DNA of 64,000 nucleotides from Demequina globuliformis (lineage in GTDB: Bacteria; Actinomycetota; Actinomycetes; Actinomycetales; Demequinaceae), in assembly GCF_000975155.1 (NCBI RefSeq), contig NZ_BBRG01000001.1, forward strand, positions 355,999 to 419,998, read 5' to 3'. Numbering within the stretch: the stretch's first letter is position 1; each line of letters begins with the position of its first letter. The notes beneath the pieces are model-generated. The model was not told where the DNA came from. It searched no databases and saw nothing but the letters and a program-made list of their open reading frames with translations. The translations under genes were made by a program, and so were the position numbers. Below are positions 17,126 to 26,250 of the stretch, piece by piece.

Positions 17126-17938
17126 CTAGGCGCCCATGTCAGCGTTGCGCGCGAACGCGGCACGCAGGGCGCGGACCACCGTTCCCTGCAGGTCCTCGGC
17201 CTCGAAAGTCTCGATCGCCTTCGCGGTCGACCCCCCTGGGCTCGTCACCTGACGGCGCAACTGCGCCGGGCATTGGCCCGCCTCGCCCAAATATGCCAGC
17301 GAGCCAGCGAGCATGGCCGGCACCACGCGCTGGGCCAGGTCGTCGTCCAGCCCCAAGTCCGCCGCGGCAGCCTCGAGCGCTTCGACAAAGTAGTAGGCAT
17401 AGGCGGGACCGGACCCGCACACCGAGGAGAAGGCGTCGATGCTCGCTTCTGGCAAGACTTCCACGAGCCCCGTGGGCGCGAGTAGCTCGGCGGCCTCGCG
17501 CGCAACGGCGGAGTCGGCGTCCGTCTCGATCGCAATGGCTGTCACGCCACGACCGATCGCCGTTGGCGTGTTGGGCATGGAACGCACCAAGCGCACGTGT
17601 GCAGGTAGCGCGGCCCGCATTGACTCGAGCCTGATGCCCGCGGCCACGGACAACACCAGTGCCCCCTCAGCGAGCATCGGCCCTACCTCAGTGAGGAGAT
17701 CCCGCACCTGTGCGGGCTTCACTCCCACGATCACCACGTCCGCATCCTCCACGGCCCACCGGGTCGCCCCCGCGTCCTGTGCAAGCGCCCGGTGCTCGAC
17801 GTGAGACAGCCCCGACGCCCACTCGGGCACGCGAGTGCGCGTCGTGAGGCGCTGGTGCACGGTGGGGTCGGCGTCGGCAAGCCGCTTCGCGATCGCGCCC
17901 GCCATGTTGCCCGTACCCAACACTGCCACCGTGGTCAT
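17126..17938 (-). CDS. proC: Pyrroline-5-carboxylate reductase
   Basis: Last step of proline synthesis (P5C + NAD(P)H to proline). 270 residues: N-terminal Rossmann motif VAVLGTGNMAGAIA, then VRSMPNTP and the C-terminal signature around SSVCGSGPAYAYYFVEAL and QVTSPGGSTAKAIE. Start ATG overlaps the stop of the preceding GTPase gene (ATGA) with GAGGAGAAC as ribosome site, so it is the third gene of the GTPase-GTPase-proC operon. Confidence 0.96.
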   Translation of the reverse strand: MTTVAVLGTGNMAGAIAKRLADADPTVHQRLTTRTRVPEWASGLSHVEHRALAQDAGATRWAVEDADVVIVGVKPAQVRDLLTEVGPMLAEGALVLSVAAGIRLESMRAALPAHVRLVRSMPNTPTAIGRGVTAIAIETDADSAVAREAAELLAPTGLVEVLPEASIDAFSSVCGSGPAYAYYFVEALEAAAADLGLDDDLAQRVVPAMLAGSLAYLGEAGQCPAQLRRQVTSPGGSTAKAIETFEAEDLQGTVVRALRAAFARNADMGA

Positions 17939-19296
17939 GCGTTCTCCTCGTCCGCAGCCTGCACTGCCTCAAGGCGCGTGAGCTCGTCCATCGCGCGATA
18001 CGCCTGGTGAATAGTCTCGGTAGGCTCGACGACTTGCGGCATGACGACCAGGCGCACCGCCGCACGACCCACGTCAAGGGTGCGCCTGCGAGCGCGCGCG
18101 GCTGCGCCTGCCCGAGCGAAGAGCGCCTTGATCCCCGTCGGCCGTTCGATGTCTGGCCACGGCGCCGCCGCGAGTTCCGCCTGGATCGCCTCCGCGAGTT
18201 CGGCTCCCTCGCCGGTCGCGTCAGCGACCACCCGCCGCCACGTTGGCGGGAGGCCGTCGGTGGCAGCGTCCACCCAATCCAGACGCTCCCGTTCGGCCGT
18301 GGCCACTGACAGCCTCAGTGAGCCAGCCAACTCCCCTGCCGCACCCTTGGCTCGCGCGGCCGCTGACTCTGCCCTCGCGTCGACCCCGGCGGCCGCGGCA
18401 AGGGCCTGCACCAATTCCTCGGCATCCGGCAATGTGGGCTCGGTGCCGCGCGCCAATGCACCGGAGAGCAAGCGGCCGGCGTAGACCAGATCCGCGCGAA
18501 CGGCTTCCGCCGCCACCGTTTTGCCGGCCACGGCGCCCGCCAACTCCGCGCGCAGGATGTCCAAAGACTGTCCGGTCTTGGCGCTGATGGGCATCACGGG
18601 CACCTGAGTCATTCCATCCACCGCCAGCAGGCGCTGGAGATCGCGGGCCACCGCCCACGCGTCCTCAGTAGACAACCGATCCACGTGGTTGAGCACCACG
18701 AGCGACGGGCGTTGCTGCTGCGATGCCGCCTCCAAGTACGCGCTGTGGAGAGCGTTGTCGGCGTACTTTTGCGGGTCCACCACCCACAGCAGCAGGTCTG
18801 CCATGGGGATGATCCGGTCCACGGTCGCACGGTTATCTGGGTTCACCGAGTCGTGATCGGGGAGGTCCAGCAGTACCAGCCCAGCGAGGCTCTTCTCGTC
18901 CTCGTCGTCCAACTCGTCAATCACCCGGGCAAGTCGCCGCTGGGGAGCCACGCCCAACCAATCGAGCAACGCTGACGCGTCGACGCCCCACACGGCTGCG
19001 CTCACGTCCGACGTGGTCGGCCGCGCCACCCCGGAGACGGCGAACTCGCGCCCCAGGATGGCGTTGAACAGGGTTGACTTGCCGGACCCCGTACCCCCGG
19101 CGAGCGCGACCACGGTGTTGTCGACCCCGAGCGCCAGGCGTTCTTCACAGCGGTCGATCGTCGCGAAAACCTCGTCGCGCACACCAGCGGGGATGGCATC
19201 AGACGCCCACTCCATCGCTGATCGCAGGCGCGCGACCCGGTCCCGCAGTGCGGCCGTCTCCGACGCCGGCTCGAGCGGCACAAACTGGACGCTCAC
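17935..19296 (-). CDS. Dynamin-like/YfjP-type GTPase, second of a pair
   Basis: 453 residues with a complete G domain: G1 AGGTGSGKSTLFN (about 65-77), G3 DLPDHDS, G4 NHVD. The DLPD(H/L)DS motif and the large, Ala-rich alpha-helical C-terminal half place it near the bacterial dynamin-like and YfjP/HSR1-type GTPases. No clear transmembrane segment; a basic ARARRR stretch near residue 410 may bind membranes or RNA. GTG start overlaps the stop of the partner gene upstream (GTGA) and the stop overlaps proC, so the three are coupled. Cellular role unknown. Confidence 0.85.
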   Translation of the reverse strand: MSVQFVPLEPASETAALRDRVARLRSAMEWASDAIPAGVRDEVFATIDRCEERLALGVDNTVVALAGGTGSGKSTLFNAILGREFAVSGVARPTTSDVSAAVWGVDASALLDWLGVAPQRRLARVIDELDDEDEKSLAGLVLLDLPDHDSVNPDNRATVDRIIPMADLLLWVVDPQKYADNALHSAYLEAASQQQRPSLVVLNHVDRLSTEDAWAVARDLQRLLAVDGMTQVPVMPISAKTGQSLDILRAELAGAVAGKTVAAEAVRADLVYAGRLLSGALARGTEPTLPDAEELVQALAAAAGVDARAESAAARAKGAAGELAGSLRLSVATAERERLDWVDAATDGLPPTWRRVVADATGEGAELAEAIQAELAAAPWPDIERPTGIKALFARAGAAARARRRTLDVGRAAVRLVVMPQVVEPTETIHQAYRAMDELTRLEAVQAADEENA

Positions 19297-20882
19297 ATCA
19301 GCCCCCGGAGTTCTGCGCGCCGCAGGCGCACAGTCGAGGAGACCTCGGGCAGCAAGGACGGCACGTCCGTGGGCTTCATCATGTCCAACGCCTCGCGGTT
19401 AATGCAGTACCTGCGGGCCCCGGTGAGCTCAGCGCGCGCCAGGTGCACGGGCTCACTGACGGACGGGGTGACGAGCACTCCCAGCACGGTGCGCGCTTCC
19501 TCACTACCAAGAGCTGCGGAGGCCAGCGCCACCGTCAACCCCTCCTCGCCAAGAATCTCGGCCCCGCGCTGCGCGCCCGGCAAACGCATCACCTGCTCGT
19601 GACACTTCGTCATCCAAGCGCGGGTGGCGTCGGCCGCCCGGCGGTCGCGAATGATGCGCGCGTCCCTGGGGTCGCGCTGCCCGGCCAACCACACTCCGGG
19701 CGACTCCTCACCGTCGGTGAGGGCAGCGACCATGGTGTCTGAGGCATCGGCCGCGGCCGCCGCCAACGTGGCCTCGACGGAGGCGAGCACGTCTTTGCGA
19801 ATCGCTTCCAACACCGCGTCGCGCTGCTCGCGCGCGGAGCGACGTTTTGTCCACATGCTGTGGCGGAGTTTGTACAGCGGGCCGCCCTCGGCACAGGCCG
19901 ATTCCCACCGGCTGGCGAGCGAGCCCGTGGCGATCTCCTGGTACCAGGCGTCGCCGCCCTTCGCTTCTGCCTGTGCGGCGCAGCGTCGCACCTCGGCACG
20001 CACCTCTTTGGCCGCGCTGATTTGGTCGTCCATGCGCTCGGCGAGGGTCTCCAGCCACTCCTTGAGCGACTCGGTCGCGCCGTGCATGGTGCGCTCCACG
20101 ATGGTGGCGGCGGAGGCGGCAGCGACGGACTCGAGCCACCGACCCAGGCCACCGACCACGTCCGCAGGCAAGTCCTTGCCGCCGCGCGTGTCCTCGGGGA
20201 TCACGAACAGCGGCAGTGCCTCGAGGTCCTCATCCGCCAGCCGCTGCACGAGCTCGCGGCGCACCTGAGCGGCAACGTCGAGCGTGACGCGGTTGAGCAC
20301 CATCGCGATCGAAGCGCCGCGCTCGGCTCCCCGGCGCAGGGCCTCCCACGGCACCGCATCGCCGTAGCGCGCGGCCGTCGTGACAAAGATCCACAGGTCC
20401 GCGGCCTCGAGCAGATTCTCCGCGACCTCGCGGTTCTCGGCGCGCACGGAGTCGAGGTCCGGTGAGTCCACGATGGCAAGCCCGCGCGGCACTGCGTCGG
20501 TCGCTACCACCTTGGCCTCGTGCGCCACAGACGTGAGCACGTCCGCGTCCAGAGGGTGGTGGAAGACATGCGGCACGCGCGTGGTGGGGCGCAGCACGCC
20601 GGAGGCGGTCAACTGTTCCCCTAGCAGGGCGTTCACGACGGTCGACTTGCCGGCGCCGGTCGATCCTGCGACGACCACAATTGCAGGAGAGGCCTCGTCG
20701 CGCACGCGCGGAATGAGGTGATGGTCGAGCTGGTCCAGCATGTGAGCGCGCAGCTCGCGCGTGCTCTCCGCGTTGCCCAGCGGGATCGGAAGTTCGAGTC
20801 CCGCAACAACGCGGCGGGTGTCCACGAGGGCGTCCAGGAGCGCGCCAGGGTACGACCACGTCTTCATGGGGCGGATGGTCAT
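19293..20882 (-). CDS. Dynamin-family GTPase, first of a pair
   Basis: 529 residues. G1 AGSTGAGKSTVVN (about 73-85), switch-region Thr in RPTTRVPHVF, G3 VDSPDLDS; the G4 position reads LNRV rather than NKxD, so the guanine-specificity loop is atypical. A long charged helical region follows (LEWLETLAERMDDQISAAKEVRAE begins about 268, shown here in part). Paralogous to the next gene. Actinobacteria often carry adjacent dynamin-like pairs (IniA/IniC in Mycobacterium, DynA/DynB in Streptomyces), and a heteromeric pair is a reasonable inference. GGAGG lies 12 nt before ATG 20882. Confidence 0.82.
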   Translation of the reverse strand: MTIRPMKTWSYPGALLDALVDTRRVVAGLELPIPLGNAESTRELRAHMLDQLDHHLIPRVRDEASPAIVVVAGSTGAGKSTVVNALLGEQLTASGVLRPTTRVPHVFHHPLDADVLTSVAHEAKVVATDAVPRGLAIVDSPDLDSVRAENREVAENLLEAADLWIFVTTAARYGDAVPWEALRRGAERGASIAMVLNRVTLDVAAQVRRELVQRLADEDLEALPLFVIPEDTRGGKDLPADVVGGLGRWLESVAAASAATIVERTMHGATESLKEWLETLAERMDDQISAAKEVRAEVRRCAAQAEAKGGDAWYQEIATGSLASRWESACAEGGPLYKLRHSMWTKRRSAREQRDAVLEAIRKDVLASVEATLAAAAADASDTMVAALTDGEESPGVWLAGQRDPRDARIIRDRRAADATRAWMTKCHEQVMRLPGAQRGAEILGEEGLTVALASAALGSEEARTVLGVLVTPSVSEPVHLARAELTGARRYCINREALDMMKPTDVPSLLPEVSSTVRLRRAELRGLM

Positions 20883-21143
20883 GCCGCTGTGGTCCCTCCT
20901 CGCTCAAGACTTGGGGTCCAGGCTACCGTCCCCGGCGCCTGCCCCTAGTTCACCACTCGGGCGTAGGGGGCGCCACCGAAAGGCCTGGTGCGGGCCGATG
21001 CTCCGGCGAGCAGCGCGAGCGCGTCAGCACTGTTGCTGGGGCCACTGCTGGGGCTGCGTCCCGTAGGCGCCGACGAGTGCACGTGGGGCACTGGCGCGGA
21101 CGACTACCCTAGTGGCGTGGGCCGGCACGACGCGGGCCCCGCT
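20883..21143. other. Intergenic gap before tRNA-Arg
   Basis: 261 bases without a credible gene. It contains the upstream region of the GTPase operon, one GGGCCGATG motif at about 20990, and TACCCT shortly before the tRNA, a likely -10 for tRNA-Arg. Confidence 0.4.
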
Positions 21144-21810
<667 letters not shown>

Positions 21811-21818
21811 GTTGACGA

Positions 21819-21844
21819 CATTAACATCTGGAGCTATGTTAATG
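21819..21844. promoter_or_regulatory. TetR operator between divergent genes
   Basis: Perfect inverted repeat CATTAACAT (21819-21827) / ATGTTAATG (21836-21844) with an 8-nt spacer. It overlaps the TAATGT -10 of the regulator and lies upstream of the DUF2306 gene, so one dimer pair could repress both. Confidence 0.8.
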
Positions 21845-21893
21845 GCATTCACACATGCAGCGCAGACGTCGCCGCAGGCCAGGAGGAGCCACC

Positions 21894-22619
21894 ATGAGCG
21901 CACCGACCGCCCCCGCTCCCGCGCCAGCCCCCACGCGTGCCGCACGCACCGGCTGGTGGGTCATCACGGGCCTCGCGCTCGTAATTGTCCTCGTCAGCCT
22001 AGGCACCTATATGACCCAGTCGCTCGCGGACATCGGCGACGACTCGAGCGTGGCGCGCACGTACGCCAATGGCCCGGCAGCCCTGCAGTCCGCCTTCTAC
22101 GCGCACGTCGTGGCCGCGAGCGCGGCGCTCGCCCTGGGCCCGTTTCAGTTCTCGCAGCGCCTCCGGCGACGCTTCACAGCGGCCCACCGAGCGTCGGGGC
22201 GCGTCTACGTGGGCGCGGTGGCGATCGGCGGCGTGAGCGGACTTGTCATTGCGCCCTTCAACTCCGCCGGCGCGCTCGGCACCGCAGGGTTCGGCATGCT
22301 GGGCGCCCTGTGGCTGGTGTCAGTGGTGATGGCGTACCGCGCCGCGAGGAGGCGCGACCTTCCGCGTCACCGCGCCTGGATGATCCGCAACTATGCATTG
22401 ACTTTTGCTGCGGTGACGCTGCGCGCGTGGCTTCCGATCCTGATCGTCGCCACCGTCGCGGCGGGCGAGACCGACCCTGAGGCAGCGTTTGCCTCCGCCT
22501 ACCTGTGGGTGCCGTTCCTGTGCTGGGTCCCCAACATCGCGGTCGCCGAGTGGCTCGTCGTGCGCCGCGGGCTACCGTCCGTCGTCACGCTTTGGAATCG
22601 CCGCGCTACCCGTCACTGA
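21894..22619 (+). CDS. DUF2306-family membrane protein
   Basis: 241-residue polytopic membrane protein with about six hydrophobic segments (first at about 22-40). The region FYAHVVAASAALALGPFQFS, HRASGRVYV and RHRAWMIRNYALTFAAVTLR (positions about 65-175) match the DUF2306 pattern with conserved His/Arg residues; function of the family is not established. ATG 21894 follows AGGAGGAG. Controlled, by position, by the divergent TetR and its operator. Tail overlaps the end of the convergent lacI gene by 7 bases. Confidence 0.87.
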   Translation: MSAPTAPAPAPAPTRAARTGWWVITGLALVIVLVSLGTYMTQSLADIGDDSSVARTYANGPAALQSAFYAHVVAASAALALGPFQFSQRLRRRFTAAHRASGRVYVGAVAIGGVSGLVIAPFNSAGALGTAGFGMLGALWLVSVVMAYRAARRRDLPRHRAWMIRNYALTFAAVTLRAWLPILIVATVAAGETDPEAAFASAYLWVPFLCWVPNIAVAEWLVVRRGLPSVVTLWNRRATRH

Positions 22620-23647
22620 CCCGCAGGGTCCACTCGACGCGCACTTTCGCGCTCGATCAGCTGAGTGGGAAGCGGTGTGTCAACCGTCGGTTCGCCGTCC
22701 TCTTCAAGTGCCACCAAGACCTTTTGGACCATCATCTGCCCCAACGCCGCGAAGTCCTGGCGCACCGTCGTCAGTGGCGGATACAGATAGGCCGCCTCTG
22801 GAATGTCGTCGAACCCCACCAAGCTGACGTCGCGCGGAACCTCGAGGCGACGATGACGCAAGGCGGACATGAGCCCTATCGACATCTGGTCATTGGCTAC
22901 GAACACGGCGTCGCCTTGGCCTACATCGAGACGCTCTCCGACCTCATAGCCCGAACGCGCCGTCCAGTCACCCCGCAGCGGCTCGACTGCCTCGAGCCGG
23001 CGCTCGGCCAGTTCATCGCGCCAGCCGCGCTCCCGTTCGAGCGCGTCCGATGCCTGCTCAGGCCCGGCGAGATGCAGGATCCTCTCGTGGCCCAGTTCGG
23101 CAAGGTGACGCACGGCGGCCCGCGCGCCTCGGTACTGGTCGAGTGAGACCACCTGCGGCGACCGTCGCGCCGCGGACGTCGCCGCGACCATTGGCACGTT
23201 CAGGTCCAGCGCCTGAACTGCTTCAAGCGCCGTCGCGTCCGTGAGGATCAGCACCACCGCGTCCACCCGCTGACGCAAGAGCCCCTCAACGGTGCTGCGT
23301 ACGGTCGCCGCCGTGGCATCGGCCGTCTGTGCGGCATCGACGCTGTACCGAGCGGCCCTGGCCGCAATGGTGAAGTGCATCGCGATCGAGGTGGGGCCAA
23401 AGTCCGCGACCGCAGGAGTCACCAAACCTAGGGTGCGCGTGCGGCGCGTCACCAACGCCCGCGCGGCAGGCGACGGGCTATAACGCAACTGCTTCATCGC
23501 CTGCTCGACGCGTTCCTTGGTCGCGGGACGCACGTTTGGCAGGCCGTTAATCACGCGCGACACGGTCTGGTGCGACACTCCCGCCAGGCGCGCCACATCA
23601 AAAATGTTGGCAGCCTTGGCCGGCTTGTCCCCCTTGGGCTGCGCCAT
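22613..23647 (-). CDS. LacI-family regulator of the sugar ABC operon
   Basis: 344 residues. Helix-turn-helix with IFDVARLAGVSHQTVSRVIN at about 15-34 and hinge helix SPSPAARALV, then a periplasmic-binding-like effector domain ending with the FDDIPEAAYLYPPLTTVRQD segment usual in LacI proteins (positions about 280-300). It is the last gene of the operon, 11 bases after the second ATPase, so it is autoregulated if it represses that operon. Its likely operator overlaps the promoter at 30106-30136. GGGGAGGGG precedes ATG 23647. Confidence 0.92.
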   Translation of the reverse strand: MAQPKGDKPAKAANIFDVARLAGVSHQTVSRVINGLPNVRPATKERVEQAMKQLRYSPSPAARALVTRRTRTLGLVTPAVADFGPTSIAMHFTIAARAARYSVDAAQTADATAATVRSTVEGLLRQRVDAVVLILTDATALEAVQALDLNVPMVAATSAARRSPQVVSLDQYRGARAAVRHLAELGHERILHLAGPEQASDALERERGWRDELAERRLEAVEPLRGDWTARSGYEVGERLDVGQGDAVFVANDQMSIGLMSALRHRRLEVPRDVSLVGFDDIPEAAYLYPPLTTVRQDFAALGQMMVQKVLVALEEDGEPTVDTPLPTQLIERESARRVDPAGQ

Positions 23648-23658
23648 ATCCCCTCCCC

Positions 23659-25176
23659 TTACGCTTCCGGAAGGTCGGGCTGGGCGACCAGAGCCATGAG
23701 GGTGTCGGGGTTGAGGGATTCCGACGCCAGGGTTTCCGCAACGCGCCCCTCGCGCACCACTGCCACGCGATCCCCGACGCGCAGCACCTCTTCGAGTTCT
23801 GCAGAGATGAATACGACCGACAGCCCGTTGTCGGCCATCTCCCCCACGAGCTTCTGCACCTCTACCTTGGCGCCGACATCGATTCCTCGCGTGGGCTCAT
23901 CGAGCACGAGCACCCGCGGCGAGAGGGCAAGCAGCCGGGCCAGCAACACCTTTTGCTGGTTGCCGCCCGACAGCGTGCGCGCGGGTGCGTCCGGGTCCGC
24001 AGGCTTGATTCCGAGGGCCTCGATCCAACTGGTGGCGAGTTCACGAGCGGCCTCGCCGCGGATGCGTCGCCAGGTCCCCTGCTGCGCCTGCAGTGCGAGA
24101 ATGATGTTGTCTTGGATGGACAGCCCGCCAATGATCCCCTCAGTGCGGCGGTTCTCGCTCGAGTACACCACTCCCAATTGCATGGCCCGGCGGGGAGAGT
24201 CGAGCCGCTCCTCAGTGTCGTCGATGCGGATGATGCCGGCTTGGGGCTTGTCTACCCCGGTCAGCAACCGCGCCAATTCCGTGCGACCCGAGCCGAGCAG
24301 TCCGGCCACGCCCAGCACCTCGCCCTCAGCGAGATCGACATCGGCCTCCACCATGCCGGGAGCGCGCGTCAAGCCGCGCGCACTCAGCACGGCCTCCACC
24401 GGAACCTCCGGCTCGACCACGCGCTCACGCGGCGCAATCTCCGCGACCTCGCGGCCCAGCATCTTCTTCACGAGGTCGATGCGCAGCAGTTGGGTGGTCA
24501 GGTACTCGCCCACGAGCGCCCCGTCCCTCAGCACGGTAATGCGGTCGCTCATCTCGTAGACCTGATCGAGGAAGTGTGACACGAACAAGATCGCGACACC
24601 GCGCTCCTTGAGGTCGCGGATCACCCGAAACAGCTCGGCGACCTCATCCAGGTCAAGGCTTGACGTCGGCTCGTCGAGCACGAGCACCTTCACGTCCGCT
24701 GACGTCGCCCGGGCGATCGCGACGAGTTGCTGCACGGCGAGTGGGTGTGAACCCAGCCGGGAAGCGGGGTCGATGTCCAGCCCCAAGTCACTCAACACGC
24801 GGGCCGCCTCTGCGCGCATCGCGGTCGTATCGATCAGGCCCCAGCGACGCGGTTCCCGACCTAGCAGAACGTTCTCAGCGACGGACAAGTTGTCCAGCAA
24901 GTCCACCTCTTGATAGACCGTGCTGATACCCGCGTCTTGCGCATCCCGTGGACGGGTGAAGTGCCGCGTCTTCCCGTCGAGCACCAATGTGCCCTCATCC
25001 AGCGCGAGTGCTCCGGTGAGGGCTTTGATGAGCGTGGATTTCCCCGCCCCATTTTCCCCCATAAGCGAGTGCACCTCGCCGGGAAACATGCGGAAATCCA
25101 CGGAGTCGAGCGCGGCAAATGCACCGAAGCGCACCGTTGCTCCGGCGATCTCCACCAGTGGACGCGCCTCGTTCAC
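23659..25176 (-). CDS. Sugar ABC transporter ATP-binding protein, second copy in the operon
   Basis: 505-residue double ATPase of the RbsA/MglA/YtfR type: Walker A GENGAGKST in the N half; degenerate GLLGSGRTE in the C half; signatures around QQLVAIARA and LSGGNQQKVLLARLL; Walker B VLVLDEPTSSLD and VLVLDEPTRGID. All motifs are intact, so it is not a decaying duplicate, yet the operon already encodes another ATPase of the same type at 27353. The two share whole blocks such as HSLMGENGAGKSTLIKALTG. ATG or GTG start near 25176 lies 57 bases after the permease gene. Confidence 0.93.
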   Translation of the reverse strand: MNEARPLVEIAGATVRFGAFAALDSVDFRMFPGEVHSLMGENGAGKSTLIKALTGALALDEGTLVLDGKTRHFTRPRDAQDAGISTVYQEVDLLDNLSVAENVLLGREPRRWGLIDTTAMRAEAARVLSDLGLDIDPASRLGSHPLAVQQLVAIARATSADVKVLVLDEPTSSLDLDEVAELFRVIRDLKERGVAILFVSHFLDQVYEMSDRITVLRDGALVGEYLTTQLLRIDLVKKMLGREVAEIAPRERVVEPEVPVEAVLSARGLTRAPGMVEADVDLAEGEVLGVAGLLGSGRTELARLLTGVDKPQAGIIRIDDTEERLDSPRRAMQLGVVYSSENRRTEGIIGGLSIQDNIILALQAQQGTWRRIRGEAARELATSWIEALGIKPADPDAPARTLSGGNQQKVLLARLLALSPRVLVLDEPTRGIDVGAKVEVQKLVGEMADNGLSVVFISAELEEVLRVGDRVAVVREGRVAETLASESLNPDTLMALVAQPDLPEA

Positions 25177-25233
25177 GTTGCCATCTTGGCATGGTGACCG
25201 AGGCGCGCCTGCATGGGGTACCTCACGTGGTGG

Positions 25234-26250
25234 TTAAGTGTTCCGGTCTGAGCGAGCGACGATGGCTCGCTGTACGACGATGAACAGCAGCAGGAGGGCG
25301 CCCACGATGATGTGGGTCCACGACTGCTCTGCGCCCATGAACGAGATGATCGTCTTAATGGTGCCGAAGACGAACACGCCGATCATCGACCCAAGGACGT
25401 AGCCGCGGCCGCCGGTCAACAGAGTGCCGCCGATGACCACACATGCGATCACGTCCAACTCGGTGCCGATGCCGTTGCGGGGATACCCCGCACCGGAGTA
25501 GGCCGTCAACAACAGGCCGGCGAGACCGCCGCACAGGCCGGAGATCACGTAGACCGCGACCTTGGTACGAGCGACGGACAGGCCCATCAGCCGCGCCGAC
25601 TGCTCCGAGCCGCCGATCGCGTACACCGTGCGACCGAACCGGGTCCAGGCCATGGTGATGGCACCGATGGCCACGACTAGCAAGGCGATGATGCCGGTGG
25701 GCGTGATGTACCAGTCTCCGAGGTAAAACCGAGTGGTCTGGAGCCACAGGATGCCCTCATTCTCCACACGTACAGACGACAGGCTGACCACATAGGCCAG
25801 GCCTCGCCCTAGGAAGAGTCCGGCAAGCGAGGCGATAAACGGCTGCACATTGAAGTACTGCACGAGCACACCGATCAGCGTGCCGATCGCGGCGCCACCG
25901 CCCAGCATGGCGGGGATAACGATCCAGACCGGCGTCCCGGAGGCCAGCATGCTGGAGCCGAGGATGCCGGTGAAGGCCATCACAGAGCCGACCGACAGGT
26001 CGATTCCGCCCGTGACGATGACGAAGGTCATCCCCACGGCGAGCACCATCAGATAGGCGTTGTCCAGAAGCAGCGCGGACATGTTGCGCGCGGTGAGGAA
26101 GTTACCAAACTCGACTTGCGCACCAATGAGCACGATCACGAGGATGACGATCGCCGCCAGGGTGGGCAGGACCGATGCGTGGCGCGCAGCGAACTGCTTG
26201 ATGGCGCCGGGTGATGAGGTCTTGGGTGCCTCGAGAGTCTGGGCGGTCAT
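25234..26250 (-). CDS. Sugar ABC transporter permease (YjfF-like)
   Basis: 338-residue RbsC-family permease with about nine membrane segments. Motifs: NAYLMVLAVGMTFVIVTGGI-DLSVGS near residues 64-90, GIGTELDVIACVVIGGT-LTGGRG at about 265-290, both diagnostic of the family. Second permease of the operon; its start overlaps the stop of the first (ATGA at 26247-26250). Together they would form the heterodimeric channel seen in YtfT/YjfF. Confidence 0.92.
   Translation of the reverse strand: MTAQTLEAPKTSSPGAIKQFAARHASVLPTLAAIVILVIVLIGAQVEFGNFLTARNMSALLLDNAYLMVLAVGMTFVIVTGGIDLSVGSVMAFTGILGSSMLASGTPVWIVIPAMLGGGAAIGTLIGVLVQYFNVQPFIASLAGLFLGRGLAYVVSLSSVRVENEGILWLQTTRFYLGDWYITPTGIIALLVVAIGAITMAWTRFGRTVYAIGGSEQSARLMGLSVARTKVAVYVISGLCGGLAGLLLTAYSGAGYPRNGIGTELDVIACVVIGGTLLTGGRGYVLGSMIGVFVFGTIKTIISFMGAEQSWTHIIVGALLLLFIVVQRAIVARSDRNT

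Noticed and set aside
18007-18309. Small plus-strand frames opposite the GTPase genes
   Set aside because: All lie antisense to well-supported overlapping genes and lack starts with ribosome sites.
21811-21945. Extended TetR start at 21945
   Set aside because: The extension crosses the palindromic operator and the divergent promoter; ATG 21810 begins the normal TetR N-terminus.
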